NCBI GenBank assembly: GCA_013202185.1
Contig: JABMSA010000270.1
Location: 1 to 49,483, forward strand
Source: Planctomycetota bacterium
GTDB taxonomy: Bacteria > Planctomycetota > PUPC01 > JABMSA01
Direction: 5' to 3'
Length of the DNA stretch: 49,483 bases
How positions within the stretch are numbered: the stretch's first letter is position 1; each line of letters starts with the position of its first letter. The translations under genes were made by a program, and so were the position numbers. The notes under the pieces are model-generated. The model was not told the DNA's origin and did not search any database. It saw only the letters and a program-made list of their open reading frames with translations. Positions 27,112 through 36,447 of the stretch are shown here, piece by piece.

Positions 27112-29183
27112 TTGTTGTCTCCTTGAGTGCCGGAGATTCGTGATCCGATCTGCTGCTCGGCTGCGTCGAGGAGGTTGTCGGCCTCCTTCAAGAGGAGCTC
27201 GGCCATCGCGGGGTTGTGTACTCCCCAACTGCCGTCTTGCTCGATTGCCCGGAGCTTTGCCCGCGCCGCCCGCATGGCCGGTGCAGCCTGAGCGTGGGGT
27301 GCGTTGCCCTGGGCCTTCTCGAGGTCCGCGAGAATCTTTAGGCTGCTTTTGTGCAGCTTGCGTGTTGTGCCTTGCCAGAGGCTGATCATTGCTTTGCCGG
27401 TGCCCTTGTCGTGGCATTCGTCGCAAGCGGCGGCTACGGCCCTTGGTGGCTGGTTAGCTTCGATTTCGGTGTGGCAGGCCTCGCATGGCACGCCGTCGGA
27501 CATCGCGGCGGCCTTGTTCACGCGCGTGGGCAGGGCGCCGCCTTTGCCGGCGAGCATGTTGTTCTGCAACTGGTGGCAGCCCGAGCAGTCGTCGGCGCCA
27601 TCGTGGTGGCAGCTCGAGCAGTCGGCCTTCTTGACGGTCAGCTTGCCGTGCTCCGGCTCGTTACTGTGGCAGGTTTTGCACTCGATGTTTTCCTTGCCGA
27701 GGTGACGTTCGTGGGGGAACTGAACGTCTTCGTAACTGACGGTGGTGTTGCGCCTGAGGCCTATGTGGCAGCTCTTGATGCACGAAGTTATTATGTCGGA
27801 TTTGGCGCTGATCGGGCGGTATGCGACCATCAGCGGCTTGGTGTCTCCGGGAAGTGAAGCGGCGGCCTCACGGAGGCTCCTTTGGGCGGCGTCGATTATA
27901 TCGAGGGCATATATCATGTTATGCGCAGGCCCGCTTTTCTCAAGCATGTTCAGGTCTGATCGTGCGTTCGCGATTGTTTTTTCGATCTTTGCCTTGTTCT
28001 CGATTGCGATGCCCGACGCTCTTGCGAGGGCGTTTTCGACGCCGGCGAGGAGGCTGTTGGCTGTCTTGAGGCCGTCTTCGGATACGGCCAGCCACTTTTC
28101 GAGCATTACGCCGTAGCCCTTTCCGTGGCAGTCGACGCACGCCTGCTTCATTTCGGGGAGCACCACTTTGGCGCCATCGTGCGAGGCGAGCGTCTTGTGG
28201 TGGCATCCTTCACAACTGACCTTTGCCAGGAACATTGTGTCGGGGGATTCGGGCACGAGCGAGGCGCCTTTTCCTGCGAAGAGGTCGCGCTGTTGCTTGT
28301 GGCACTGCCCGCAGGTGGCGTCGAGGCTTTCGGTGATCTCGACGAGGCCGTGCCGAATCTCTGCATGACACTCGAAACATTCCACCTTGTGCTCGGTGAC
28401 GTGGGTGTGATGGATGGTTTCTTTGTCGTACTTGTGCCTGTCTTTTTCCATGTGGCAATCGTAACATCGGGTTTCAGGGACCTCGCCTGTGCCGCGTGTG
28501 ACATGGATGTGGCACTTCTCGCACTCCACACCCTGGCTGATGTACTTGGCGTGATCGAGTGTGAAACCCTTGTGCGTTACGGTTTGGCTGGGTGCGCCGT
28601 GGCAGTTGCCGCATCCGCCGAGCGGGTGGCCTTCGGGCGTGTTGAGGAAATGGCAGGTGAAGCATACGCTTTCGGTCACGGAGATATGATCACCCTGAAC
28701 GAGCTGCGAATGGCAGGTGGTGCAGCGCAGCTCGATGCCTCTCCGCTCGCCCCCGAGGTGGTCCTCGTGGTCGAAGACTATCCCGCGCTTGTATGTTGCC
28801 TTGCCGCTGAGAAGGCGCGTTTCGTGGCATCCGGATTGCAGGCACGCCTTGTCTTCGACTTCCGCCCGTGGCCTGCGGTCGTAAGTGCCCACGACGTATC
28901 GGATGGTGGTTGCCATTGCGTGCGTCTTCTGCTTCATCAGAACGAGCGGGTTCTTCGAGAAGTGGCACGTGGGGCAGGCTACGTCGGCGTGGCTTGACGT
29001 TTTCCAGTTCGCGACGTAGGGCTTCATGTAGTGGCAGGAATTGCAGAACCACGGCTGCGAGGAGAAGTAGAACCCCGCGCCCGAGACGATCGCTCCCACG
29101 ACGACGGCCACTGCCGCCAGCCGCATCAACAAGCGCCGGTGCTCCTTGAGAAGCTTGAGAATGTCAGTCAGCAGACTTTTCAA
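27108..29183 (-). CDS. NapC/NrfH-like anchored multihaem cytochrome c, about 18 haems
   Basis: 691 residues. An N-terminal membrane helix (about 20-41) runs into PWFCNSCHYMKPYV, the NapC/NrfH-type first haem and quinol-site region. There are sixteen CxxCH motifs plus one CX4CH (CLQSGCH) and one CX3CH (CIKSCH), giving up to eighteen haems. A haem-free helical segment (about 365-450) separates two haem-rich halves, and another helical tail closes the protein. The topology suggests a quinol-oxidising periplasmic electron-transfer protein anchored in the inner membrane. TTG at 29183 is the start, with GAAGGTG five bases upstream. It directly precedes ccmE. Confidence 0.88.
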   Translation of the reverse strand: MKSLLTDILKLLKEHRRLLMRLAAVAVVVGAIVSGAGFYFSSQPWFCNSCHYMKPYVANWKTSSHADVACPTCHFSKNPLVLMKQKTHAMATTIRYVVGTYDRRPRAEVEDKACLQSGCHETRLLSGKATYKRGIVFDHEDHLGGERRGIELRCTTCHSQLVQGDHISVTESVCFTCHFLNTPEGHPLGGCGNCHGAPSQTVTHKGFTLDHAKYISQGVECEKCHIHVTRGTGEVPETRCYDCHMEKDRHKYDKETIHHTHVTEHKVECFECHAEIRHGLVEITESLDATCGQCHKQQRDLFAGKGASLVPESPDTMFLAKVSCEGCHHKTLASHDGAKVVLPEMKQACVDCHGKGYGVMLEKWLAVSEDGLKTANSLLAGVENALARASGIAIENKAKIEKTIANARSDLNMLEKSGPAHNMIYALDIIDAAQRSLREAAASLPGDTKPLMVAYRPISAKSDIITSCIKSCHIGLRRNTTVSYEDVQFPHERHLGKENIECKTCHSNEPEHGKLTVKKADCSSCHHDGADDCSGCHQLQNNMLAGKGGALPTRVNKAAAMSDGVPCEACHTEIEANQPPRAVAAACDECHDKGTGKAMISLWQGTTRKLHKSSLKILADLEKAQGNAPHAQAAPAMRAARAKLRAIEQDGSWGVHNPAMAELLLKEADNLLDAAEQQIGSRISGTQGDNK

Positions 29184-29194
29184 TGGTGCACCTT

Positions 29195-29623
29195 CTAAAT
29201 CATCGGCGGCCCGGACCGGCCGGTCTGAGCTTCCGGGCCGGCGAGTTGATCGTCCTCCCGACGGCGCGCGGCCAGCAGGCTCACGGCCGCCGCAACGGCC
29301 TGGTTGTCGAATGGCTTTGGAAAGAACAATGCATCATGGAAGAGGTCTTGCGTGCCTTTGCTGCGCCACAACTGCGAAGCGTACAGCGAGAGGAAGATCA
29401 CAGGCAGCCCCGGCATTGCACGCTTGATCCTGCTGATGAAATCCATCTCTTCGTCTTCGGGTGTCTTGACATCTGCTATCACCACGTCGATTTCCGGCTG
29501 CCGTGCAAGCTGCTCGGCTCGCCGGCCCGGCCGGCAGGTTTGAGTATGGTGGTCTTGAGCCAGAAACATGTTTACCGCGTATGAAATGTGGGGATCGGGA
29601 CTGATGATCAGAACGTTAGCCAC
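29195..29623 (-). CDS. Receiver-only response regulator (divergent)
   Basis: 142 residues, one receiver domain with a low-complexity tail. The acceptor aspartate is in VVIADVKTP, Thr/Ser in IFLSLY and Lys in FFPKPFD. The acidic pocket near the N-terminus is weakened: IISPDPH has one aspartate where two acidic residues are usual, so phosphorylation may be inefficient. GTG at 29623 is chosen because AAGGAG lies nine bases upstream; it overlaps the histidine kinase stop by 8 bp, so the pair is coupled. It is followed after 11 bp by the 18-haem cytochrome gene. Confidence 0.75.
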   Translation of the reverse strand: MANVLIISPDPHISYAVNMFLAQDHHTQTCRPGRRAEQLARQPEIDVVIADVKTPEDEEMDFISRIKRAMPGLPVIFLSLYASQLWRSKGTQDLFHDALFFPKPFDNQAVAAAVSLLAARRREDDQLAGPEAQTGRSGPPMI

Positions 29624-31019
29624 GCGGGCTTGCTCCTTCGGCGTTGTAGTCGCCGGCCCTATTGCCTGCCCTTTCCCCCTTTCCGAGGTATACATGGAAC
29701 CGCGAGCCTTCGTCCTTGCGGCTGTCGACGCTGATGCGGCCGCCGAACTTTCGCACGATGGCGTCGGTGACGCTCAACCCGAGGCCGGTGCCCTGGCCTG
29801 CCTCCTTGGTGGTGAAGAACGGCTCGAAAATGTGCTGCATCTCCTTTGTGTTCATCCCGATGCCGGTGTCGGCGAATGTTACGCGTATCTCATTATCGAC
29901 GTCGGCGGTGGTGATGGTAAGGGATCCGCCGTCGGGCATGGCATCGAAGGCGTTGGAGATGATGTTGACGAAGACCTGCATGAGTTGGTCGCCGCTGGCG
30001 CGGATGGTGGGCAGTCCGTCACTTAAGGCCGTTTCTATCTCGACGCGTTGGGATCGCTTGTCGTAGCGCGCCATTTTCACAGCCAGGGCGATCATCTCGT
30101 TGGCATCGAGTATTTCCTCGTCGGAGTCCATCGGGCGGGCGAAGTTCACCATGTCGCGCACTATCCGGCTGATGCGGTCGATGTGAGAGTACACCAGCGA
30201 GAGGCTTTCCTGAAGTGATGTATCGTCGGTTTTGCGCATGAGGTACTGGACGAGCGAAGAGATGGATGCGAGGGGATTGCCGATCTCGTGGGCCACGCCC
30301 GCGGCCATCTGCCCGATGACGGCCATTTTCTCCTGGTGCATGATCTGCTTCTGCAATTCGGCGGCTTCGTTTGAGTGCCGCTCGAGGAAATACATCGTGT
30401 TGTTGAAGCTCTCGCCGATGGCGGTGAGCATGTCGGGCCGGGCGTTCACATATATGCTGCAGCCCAGGCAGCTTGGGCGGCCATCGCTGTCGGGCTCGGT
30501 TTGCAGGCAATCTTTCCTGGCTATTTGCCAGCACCTCAGATCATACGAGCCGTAGCCCGGGCAGACTTCCCGCGTGCAGCCCTTTTCTTCCCAGCAGGGC
30601 AGGAGGTTGGGGTTCTCGTACCTGATATCGAAATTGCCTTCGGCTTCCGCGCGACGAATCAGGTCGACGATCTGGTCGGTGCAGCAAGCCAGTTCTTCTT
30701 CGTGCCGGCGCAGTTCTCTGGCGGCGCGCTCGCCCATGGCTGCCTGGCGGCGTAGCCGCATGCACCTATTGGCACACCAGAATATCGCGTTGGCTGCGGC
30801 CAGGCCCATAGCAATGGCATACAGCGGCCACGGTGTCTTGATTACTTGCAGAACATCAGCGGCCATCCACGCAGCGACGAGCAGCACTGGGGCAGCTATC
30901 CATGGCAGGCGGGCCGGCCAGGCCGGCCGCCCCACGGCATCGCCGCTCGAGCCGGTTGCAGCTACGGCTTCGGAATTGTTCTTTTGCGCTGCCTTAGCGT
31001 GTGTGCTATGACGTTTCAT
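29616..31019 (-). CDS. Sensor histidine kinase with Cys-rich two-CW domain
   Basis: 467 residues. Two membrane helices (about 39-57 and 64-83) are followed by a cytoplasmic Cys-rich segment: CW at 142, Cys148, Cys153, CW at 163, Cys171, Cys184 and Cys187. This is the 'two-CW' pattern (PCWEEKGC ... CPGYG ... RCWQ), which could bind a metal or Fe-S cluster. HisKA follows with His244 in GVAHEIGNPLASI, then the ATPase domain (NIISNAFDAMPDGG, DTGIGM, GTGLGLSV). The ATG at 31019 has only a weak ribosome site; a TTG at 31076 overlapping the upstream stop would add 19 residues. Its place inside the cytochrome run suggests redox control of these genes. Confidence 0.85.
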   Translation of the reverse strand: MKRHSTHAKAAQKNNSEAVAATGSSGDAVGRPAWPARLPWIAAPVLLVAAWMAADVLQVIKTPWPLYAIAMGLAAANAIFWCANRCMRLRRQAAMGERAARELRRHEEELACCTDQIVDLIRRAEAEGNFDIRYENPNLLPCWEEKGCTREVCPGYGSYDLRCWQIARKDCLQTEPDSDGRPSCLGCSIYVNARPDMLTAIGESFNNTMYFLERHSNEAAELQKQIMHQEKMAVIGQMAAGVAHEIGNPLASISSLVQYLMRKTDDTSLQESLSLVYSHIDRISRIVRDMVNFARPMDSDEEILDANEMIALAVKMARYDKRSQRVEIETALSDGLPTIRASGDQLMQVFVNIISNAFDAMPDGGSLTITTADVDNEIRVTFADTGIGMNTKEMQHIFEPFFTTKEAGQGTGLGLSVTDAIVRKFGGRISVDSRKDEGSRFHVYLGKGERAGNRAGDYNAEGASPRG

Positions 31020-31072
31020 AGCAGTTGGCTCGCCGATGTTGTTTCTGTGCCTGCTCGTGCAAGGATGGCGCC

Positions 31073-32749
31073 TCAATCATCGTCGTAATTTTCCGGATCA
31101 TGATCTTCATCATGGCAGGTGAGGTAACATTCGCCCGTTCGCGGGCCCAAGTCACTGAACTCCATCAGTTCGTCTTTCTCCGACGGAAACACAATGGCCC
31201 TGTCGAAGTTTATCAGATGCGTGTGGTTGGTCGTGTCGCCCTGCGTGTAGCTTACTCCATGCGGGTCGTGGCAAGCCGAACAGGGAGCCCTTTCTTCGAC
31301 AATGTGCTTCGTGTGTTCTTCGAAGCTTTCATTATTGAGGATGCTGTCGCGGCTGTGGCAGCCGTAGCACAGAGCGTAGGCTGCGGCGCTTTCGGTGGTG
31401 TAGTCGGCGGTGCTGTAGTTTCGCACGAGGATCGGCTCGAAGGCCGAGCCGTGCGGCCCGCGAGCGGCCGATGCGTCGCCGGCGTGGCAGTCGGTGCAGG
31501 TGATGACGCTGTTTTCCGTCAACGGCGGGATGAGGCTGGGAACGTCGTCATCGACCCCGGATTCAATCAAGGGATGAAAGGAGGGGTTCGACGGATCAAA
31601 TTCGAGGCGAGTGTTCGTTTGCACGATCTGCCTGCTTATCGTTGATGGCGGCCGATTGGGGTTGTCGGCGTGGCACTTGAAACAGATCTCATATTCATTT
31701 GTTGCAACAGCCACGACGGCTCCGGCGGCGTCGACGCCCGAGACCGCCTCGAGGCTTCCCGGCAAATTCGCGCCCTGCCCCTCGCGCACGGCGTGGGGGT
31801 TGTGGCAGTCGTGGCATTCCACGTGCATGGGCGCCGACAGCGGATTCTCATTGGGATCGTGAATGCCGCGATAAAGATTAAACCCGTGGGCGCTGGGTTT
31901 GCGCGCGGCGGCGGCGATGTCCTTTTCCGCCACGCTGCCGTCGTGGCAGGCCAGGCAGTTTCTCTCCTCGTCATTGTGAATGAGCAGCCTGGCATGGCTG
32001 CCCGCGTGGTGGGGGGCGTGGCAGTTTTCGCAGCCGTTGTCGGCCACGTTGGTCCATTGAGTGTGCCAGGGCCCCGGGCCGGAGCTGCTGGTGGCCGTAG
32101 ACGTGGCGTGAACGGAATTGGGCCAGCCGCCGACTTGATGACACGACACACACAAGGCCGAGCCGCGGTTGTCCATCACGAGGAATCCCGGCACGGTGTC
32201 GATGTGCGGGTCATGACACGTGATGCACTGCATCTGGCCATTCTTGTCGAGCTTGATCGCGCCGGACTTCAACGCCTGGGGGTGCTTTATCTGCGGGTCA
32301 CTTGCCGCCAGTGCCGCGTCATAATTGAACGACACCGGATGGTCATCGGAGAGGTCCGTGCCAAGCTCGAGATTGCCCTGAAGCATCTCGCCGATGGTTG
32401 CCGGCAGGGTCGTCCCTCCCGGGCCCATAGCCCCGGGGGCCAGGGTGCCGTCGTGGCAGCTCAGGCACAGCTTCGTTGAGCCGGTAGGCTGGCCGACGTG
32501 CGCCTGCAGGGTTGTGCTTTCGTACACCTTATACACACGCTTCGACAGATCGGGGTCCCACAGTGGCCGCATTCCGCCCATCCTGCCATGCGAAACGTGA
32601 CAGTACGTGCAGGCTCCTCTGGGGCTTCCTTCTACGCCGTCGAGAGGAAACTTGTGGACCGTTGCCGATTGCGCGCCTCGTGCATATCCGCTGCCCCACA
32701 GGCAGCAGAGCATCACCAGGCACGTAACCGGCTGCCGCAAGCAGGCCAT
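31073..32749 (-). CDS. Multihaem cytochrome c, about 12 haems (doubled-CXXCH type)
   Basis: 558 residues. Signal peptide MACLRQPVTCLVMLCCLWGSGYA, then eleven CxxCH motifs and one C-terminal CX3CH (CYLTCH). Segments such as GSALCVSCH and LCLSCHDGTLAPG match the doubled-CXXCH cytochrome family, common in extracellular electron-transfer clusters. Two or three internal repeats of the form 'CHDPH ... LL' are visible. It starts at the base next to the stop of the NHL lipoprotein gene, so translation is probably coupled. Likely periplasmic or outer-surface. Confidence 0.85.
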   Translation of the reverse strand: MACLRQPVTCLVMLCCLWGSGYARGAQSATVHKFPLDGVEGSPRGACTYCHVSHGRMGGMRPLWDPDLSKRVYKVYESTTLQAHVGQPTGSTKLCLSCHDGTLAPGAMGPGGTTLPATIGEMLQGNLELGTDLSDDHPVSFNYDAALAASDPQIKHPQALKSGAIKLDKNGQMQCITCHDPHIDTVPGFLVMDNRGSALCVSCHQVGGWPNSVHATSTATSSSGPGPWHTQWTNVADNGCENCHAPHHAGSHARLLIHNDEERNCLACHDGSVAEKDIAAAARKPSAHGFNLYRGIHDPNENPLSAPMHVECHDCHNPHAVREGQGANLPGSLEAVSGVDAAGAVVAVATNEYEICFKCHADNPNRPPSTISRQIVQTNTRLEFDPSNPSFHPLIESGVDDDVPSLIPPLTENSVITCTDCHAGDASAARGPHGSAFEPILVRNYSTADYTTESAAAYALCYGCHSRDSILNNESFEEHTKHIVEERAPCSACHDPHGVSYTQGDTTNHTHLINFDRAIVFPSEKDELMEFSDLGPRTGECYLTCHDEDHDPENYDDD

Positions 32750-33817
32750 TTACTGGTCCCCCGGTCGAAGCTGAAAAACCTGTACTCGGCGATTGTAGGA
32801 ATCGCTTACGAACATCCTGTCGGCCGAGTCGATGAATATGGCGCCGGGCAGGCAGAACTGCCCCGCTTCCCATCCCTCCTCGCCAAATGCCATCAGCAAG
32901 CGGCCCGAGCTGTCGAAAGCCTGGATGTTCTCAAAGCGCGCGTCGACCACCCAGATGTGCTCGGCGCCGTCCACGGCCACGGCTTTGGGCAACGAAAAAT
33001 TCCCGGGCCGATTGCCTTCCTCGCCGAACGATCGAATGTGCTCGCCGGCCAGGTCGAATATCTGAACACGAAAATTGAAACTATCGCATACGTATATTCT
33101 ACCATTTGCCACGGATAATCCGGTGGGGTAATTGAACTGTCCGGGGTGCCCGCCGGGCCCGCCAAACTCGAGCTTCACCCGGCCGCGCAGGTCGAAAGCC
33201 AGCACCCGGTGCCCGGAAGTGTCGGCCACGTACAGCAGCGAGTTGCTCTGGCTGAAGGCTATACCCGTTGGCCGGAGCATTCGCTCGGAGCTGAAACGCG
33301 AAAGAAGCTTGCCTTCCTGGTCCAGCACGGCGATGGAAGAGGCGGGCGGATCAGTCACGTAAAGACGGCCCTGCGTGTCCATAGCGATGCCGATGGGGGT
33401 CTGAGTGACCTCGTTCAGGGGCATCTGTGTATAGCGCCGGTCATCGAGCCCAAAGCGGTGGATGCACCTCCCGGCCGAGTCCACCACAAGCAGCTCCCGC
33501 GACGCCGTGAGCAGCAGGCCCTGGGGCGTAACAAGTGCGCCCGGCTGCCTGGCTCCGAACATCGTAGAGATCAGTTTCTGCCAGAAGGACTTGCCCGGGC
33601 GCAGGTCGTCGGCAGTGACGAACTGGCCGAGGCAAACGACCCGCGGCTCGAGGGGAGGCGCCGGCCACGTCGGCGAGTTCTGATTCGCCCTGAGGATCTC
33701 TCCGGGCGGAGTTGCGCAGCCCAGCGCGGCGCAGCACAGCAGCAGCGCCGCTGCGGCCTTGCAGGCCCTTCGTTTCGGAGCCGCCGAAAAGGAGTTGCCA
33801 TTGGTTTCATGCACCAC
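32750..33817 (-). CDS. NHL-repeat beta-propeller lipoprotein
   Basis: 355 residues. A basic start and hydrophobic stretch end in a lipobox (CCAALGC) that predicts a lipoprotein. From about residue 85 there are at least five NHL repeats, seen as 'P.GIA.D..G.LYV.D....R.Q.FD' (for example RLYVTDPPASSIAVLD and RIYVCDSFNFRVQIFD), forming a propeller. GTG at 33817 (or 33814) is chosen because GAGGAAAA precedes it; an earlier TTG at 33844 overlaps the barrel gene. NHL lipoproteins are often found with porin-cytochrome genes and may serve as a scaffold at the outer membrane. Confidence 0.8.
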   Translation of the reverse strand: MVHETNGNSFSAAPKRRACKAAAALLLCCAALGCATPPGEILRANQNSPTWPAPPLEPRVVCLGQFVTADDLRPGKSFWQKLISTMFGARQPGALVTPQGLLLTASRELLVVDSAGRCIHRFGLDDRRYTQMPLNEVTQTPIGIAMDTQGRLYVTDPPASSIAVLDQEGKLLSRFSSERMLRPTGIAFSQSNSLLYVADTSGHRVLAFDLRGRVKLEFGGPGGHPGQFNYPTGLSVANGRIYVCDSFNFRVQIFDLAGEHIRSFGEEGNRPGNFSLPKAVAVDGAEHIWVVDARFENIQAFDSSGRLLMAFGEEGWEAGQFCLPGAIFIDSADRMFVSDSYNRRVQVFQLRPGDQ

Positions 33818-33827
33818 GGGCTTTTCC

Positions 33828-35804
33828 TCAGAACCGCCGCTCAAGACCGACAGTAAGTGACGTTCGCTGGACCTTTCCGCTGGAGTAGTTGCCTCTTGAG
33901 TGCTCCACGTTTGCAGCGAATCTGAAGGTGCGGAACGCCCACGTCAGCCCGGCGCGGCCAACGATCGAGCTTGTGGGGCCGGCGTCCGAGCTTTCCTCCT
34001 TGCGGTACCCGGCGGCATAGGTGAGGTTCAGGGTCTTGGTAACGGTCTGCTTGATGGTTGCCCTCATGTTGTACACCCGCGTTTCGCGCCGGTTGGGGGG
34101 GAAGTATTCGTAGTCGGAATAATCGGCGGAAAGGTTGAGACGCACGCCCCTGCGGCGGCCGGCGTAGTAGGCGGCGGTGTAGCGCGTTGAGCGATAGGGA
34201 GACGTTGCCAGATCGGAATCGCGCCTCTCTGCGGAGAGGGTGAGCCGGCCCAGGCGCTGCTTGGCGCCTATGGTGGTTGTGCGTTCGTCGCTCTCCACCA
34301 CACCGGGCAAGCTGGGCGTGATGGTCACGTCTCGCCTGGTATGGCGAATATACGGTGTGAGCCCGAACGAGAAGGCGTGGCGGATATAGCAGGTGTATGT
34401 GTTTGTCGCTTGGCGCTGGTTGCCGGGGCTTGTGTATTGATAACTGACCCGCACTTCATCGCCTTCGTTGATCCCGCTGCCGAAGGGGGCAATGCGGAGG
34501 GTTGTCCTCCCTGCGATTTCTATCACGATGTAGTCCGTGATCTCGTCGTGAGGGCTGCCGCTCGGATCCGTGACGGAAATGGTGTTTTGAATGATATTCT
34601 GTTCGACCAGGAACGTTTCCTGCAACGAGCTGAGATGGTGGCTTTCGTCCACAACGAACAAAGTACTCGCGGTTCCTTTGTCATCCCTGATGTCGTAGTC
34701 GGCCGAGCACCCGAGAAACAGGGTGCCCAGGCTGTTGAGCTTTTGATAGTTGACGGATAACGCCCCCCCGCGGCGGCCGGTTGTGCGGCCGGTGCTGTAT
34801 CGGTCTTGTGATGTGCGGATGCGGCCGGTGGTCTTGAGGCTTCGGTACAATTTGTGCGTGAAACCCACCCGGGCATTCCAGAGCTGCTGGGCGAGTTGAT
34901 CTCGCTGCCTGTCTTTGTAGCTGAAGTCGTATGTCGTCGAGAGATTGTCGGTGTGCTGCAGTTTGAGCTGCGTTCCCAAGTCGAGGTCGCTGAGCGACGT
35001 GTTACCCCGCCTGTCGCTGTAGCGCAGGCTGCTTGTCAGGCGGCCACGCCGCTCGTCGTCCAGAGAAACATTGTGACGGATCTGTATCTCGTCTTTTGCC
35101 GAGGAATCTTCAAGAAGGTTTGCCCGCGTTTCGGAGTGAATGTATCCCAGCGACACTCTTCCTGCCCGGCCGAGGCTGGTGGCGACGTCATATGCGAGGC
35201 TCGAACGTTCCGCAGTAGAACTCTCGGCCCCTTCGGTTGCGGCTTGCTCAACAACCTGCTCACGATCGAAGGTCAGCCTCATGGGCGTGCGCCTGTCGGC
35301 CTTCCTGAGGGTGAAACCGTGGCGGGTACGGCTCACATGCAAGCTCGAGGTGAAACGCCTCGGCACGACCTGGTCGCTTCGGCTGGCATGCAACCGCAGC
35401 GGAAAACGCTTCTCCTTGAGAATGTCGGCGGTCAGGTCGTACTCCATGAGGCTGCCCCTGCTGCTGCCGGAGGTGTCGCCTTCCTTGTATTTTTCCTGCG
35501 AGGCGCCGATCCGGCAATCGGCTGCCAACTCCACGAAGTTGGGATGGAGAATGGCGCCGGTCGTCTTCAGATCGAGGAACTCACTGACAACCGTAGAGGC
35601 GGCCTCGAGCTCATTGCCTGCGCTCTGGCTCTTCTCTCTGGCGGTTTGATACGTCGCGCCGATGCTTCCTGATGGCTTTTTCACTTTCAACAACTGAAGC
35701 CTCGACTTGCTGTCTGGCTTCCCCCTACAAGACGCGGCCAGCGCCGCCGTCAGCAGCAGCGCGGCACAAGTTCCAAGAACACGCCACTTTTCCCTATGAT
35801 GCAC
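33828..35804 (-). CDS. Predicted outer-membrane beta-barrel protein of the cytochrome cluster
   Basis: 658 residues. A signal sequence with lipobox-like ALAASC, then a region (about 75-650) of alternating hydrophobic and polar residues in short strands with Arg/Asp-rich turns, ending in the aromatic LERRF. A C-terminal Phe is the usual outer-membrane barrel sorting signal. I do not recognise a named family, but size and context resemble the barrel component of porin-cytochrome conduits. An aliphatic insert around residues 365-450 (VEQNIIQNTISVTDPSG...) breaks the barrel pattern. GTG at 35804 is preferred because AAAGGGG lies five bases before it; TTG at 35822 is the alternative. Confidence 0.65.
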   Translation of the reverse strand: MHHREKWRVLGTCAALLLTAALAASCRGKPDSKSRLQLLKVKKPSGSIGATYQTAREKSQSAGNELEAASTVVSEFLDLKTTGAILHPNFVELAADCRIGASQEKYKEGDTSGSSRGSLMEYDLTADILKEKRFPLRLHASRSDQVVPRRFTSSLHVSRTRHGFTLRKADRRTPMRLTFDREQVVEQAATEGAESSTAERSSLAYDVATSLGRAGRVSLGYIHSETRANLLEDSSAKDEIQIRHNVSLDDERRGRLTSSLRYSDRRGNTSLSDLDLGTQLKLQHTDNLSTTYDFSYKDRQRDQLAQQLWNARVGFTHKLYRSLKTTGRIRTSQDRYSTGRTTGRRGGALSVNYQKLNSLGTLFLGCSADYDIRDDKGTASTLFVVDESHHLSSLQETFLVEQNIIQNTISVTDPSGSPHDEITDYIVIEIAGRTTLRIAPFGSGINEGDEVRVSYQYTSPGNQRQATNTYTCYIRHAFSFGLTPYIRHTRRDVTITPSLPGVVESDERTTTIGAKQRLGRLTLSAERRDSDLATSPYRSTRYTAAYYAGRRRGVRLNLSADYSDYEYFPPNRRETRVYNMRATIKQTVTKTLNLTYAAGYRKEESSDAGPTSSIVGRAGLTWAFRTFRFAANVEHSRGNYSSGKVQRTSLTVGLERRF

Positions 35805-35844
35805 GCTTGCCCCTTTCCGCAATGTTCAATCCCGGCGGCACAGA

Positions 35845-36447
35845 TCAACTTTTCAACAGGAGCCGGTTTTCTGAGCCGTGCGGGTCGTGGCAACGTGTGC
35901 AATCCTCCTTACTTGCGTGAGCATCGTTGCTTTCGATGAATGTGGGCGCCGTGAGGTCGTGGCAGGTGGCGCAGAGCTTTTCGGGGGGCTTTTTCAGCAG
36001 GGCCTTGTTTTCTGATTTGTGCGCCGAATGGCACTGCAGGCATGCCCACGCCGCCACCGGGCCGTGCCAGAATGTCGATTGCTCGTTGAAGCCCGTGTGG
36101 CACTTCGAGCACATTGCCTTCACGCGTGGCGTCGCGCTTGATCTGACCTCGATCATGTCATGACAGCCGTCGCACTTGCCCTTCTTGTAGGGCTCGTGGG
36201 TGTAGACCACCCTAGCGGGCTTCGGGCTGTCACCCACCGACTCGAGCCCGCCGTTCTGCTCATCGGGGATCGTGGTGGGCACTTCCGGCTCGGGCACCCC
36301 GTCGAAGAAGAAGCTGAGGGTTTGGTACCTTTGTTCGGGCGTGCAGTGGGCGCACACAATAACGGCGGCGGCGCACAGCATAGCAGCAATCCACGGCCGC
36401 GCGGTCGCCGGGCTTTTCGCGCATTGCTTGCCGGGTGTGCCGTTCAT
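35845..36447 (-). CDS. Five-haem cytochrome c lipoprotein
   Basis: 200 residues. A signal peptide with a cysteine-rich end (AAAVIVCAHC) suggests a lipoprotein. Five CxxCH motifs (CDGCH, CSKCH, CLQCH, CATCH, CTRCH) occupy the second half, with the CxxCHDPHGSE... spacing of doubled-CXXCH cytochromes. The segment QRYQTLSFFFDGVPEPE just after the lipobox is a distinctive linker. It overlaps the upstream NHL gene by 4 bp and precedes the barrel gene by about 40 bp, so these three may assemble together at the outer membrane. Confidence 0.85.
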   Translation of the reverse strand: MNGTPGKQCAKSPATARPWIAAMLCAAAVIVCAHCTPEQRYQTLSFFFDGVPEPEVPTTIPDEQNGGLESVGDSPKPARVVYTHEPYKKGKCDGCHDMIEVRSSATPRVKAMCSKCHTGFNEQSTFWHGPVAAWACLQCHSAHKSENKALLKKPPEKLCATCHDLTAPTFIESNDAHASKEDCTRCHDPHGSENRLLLKS

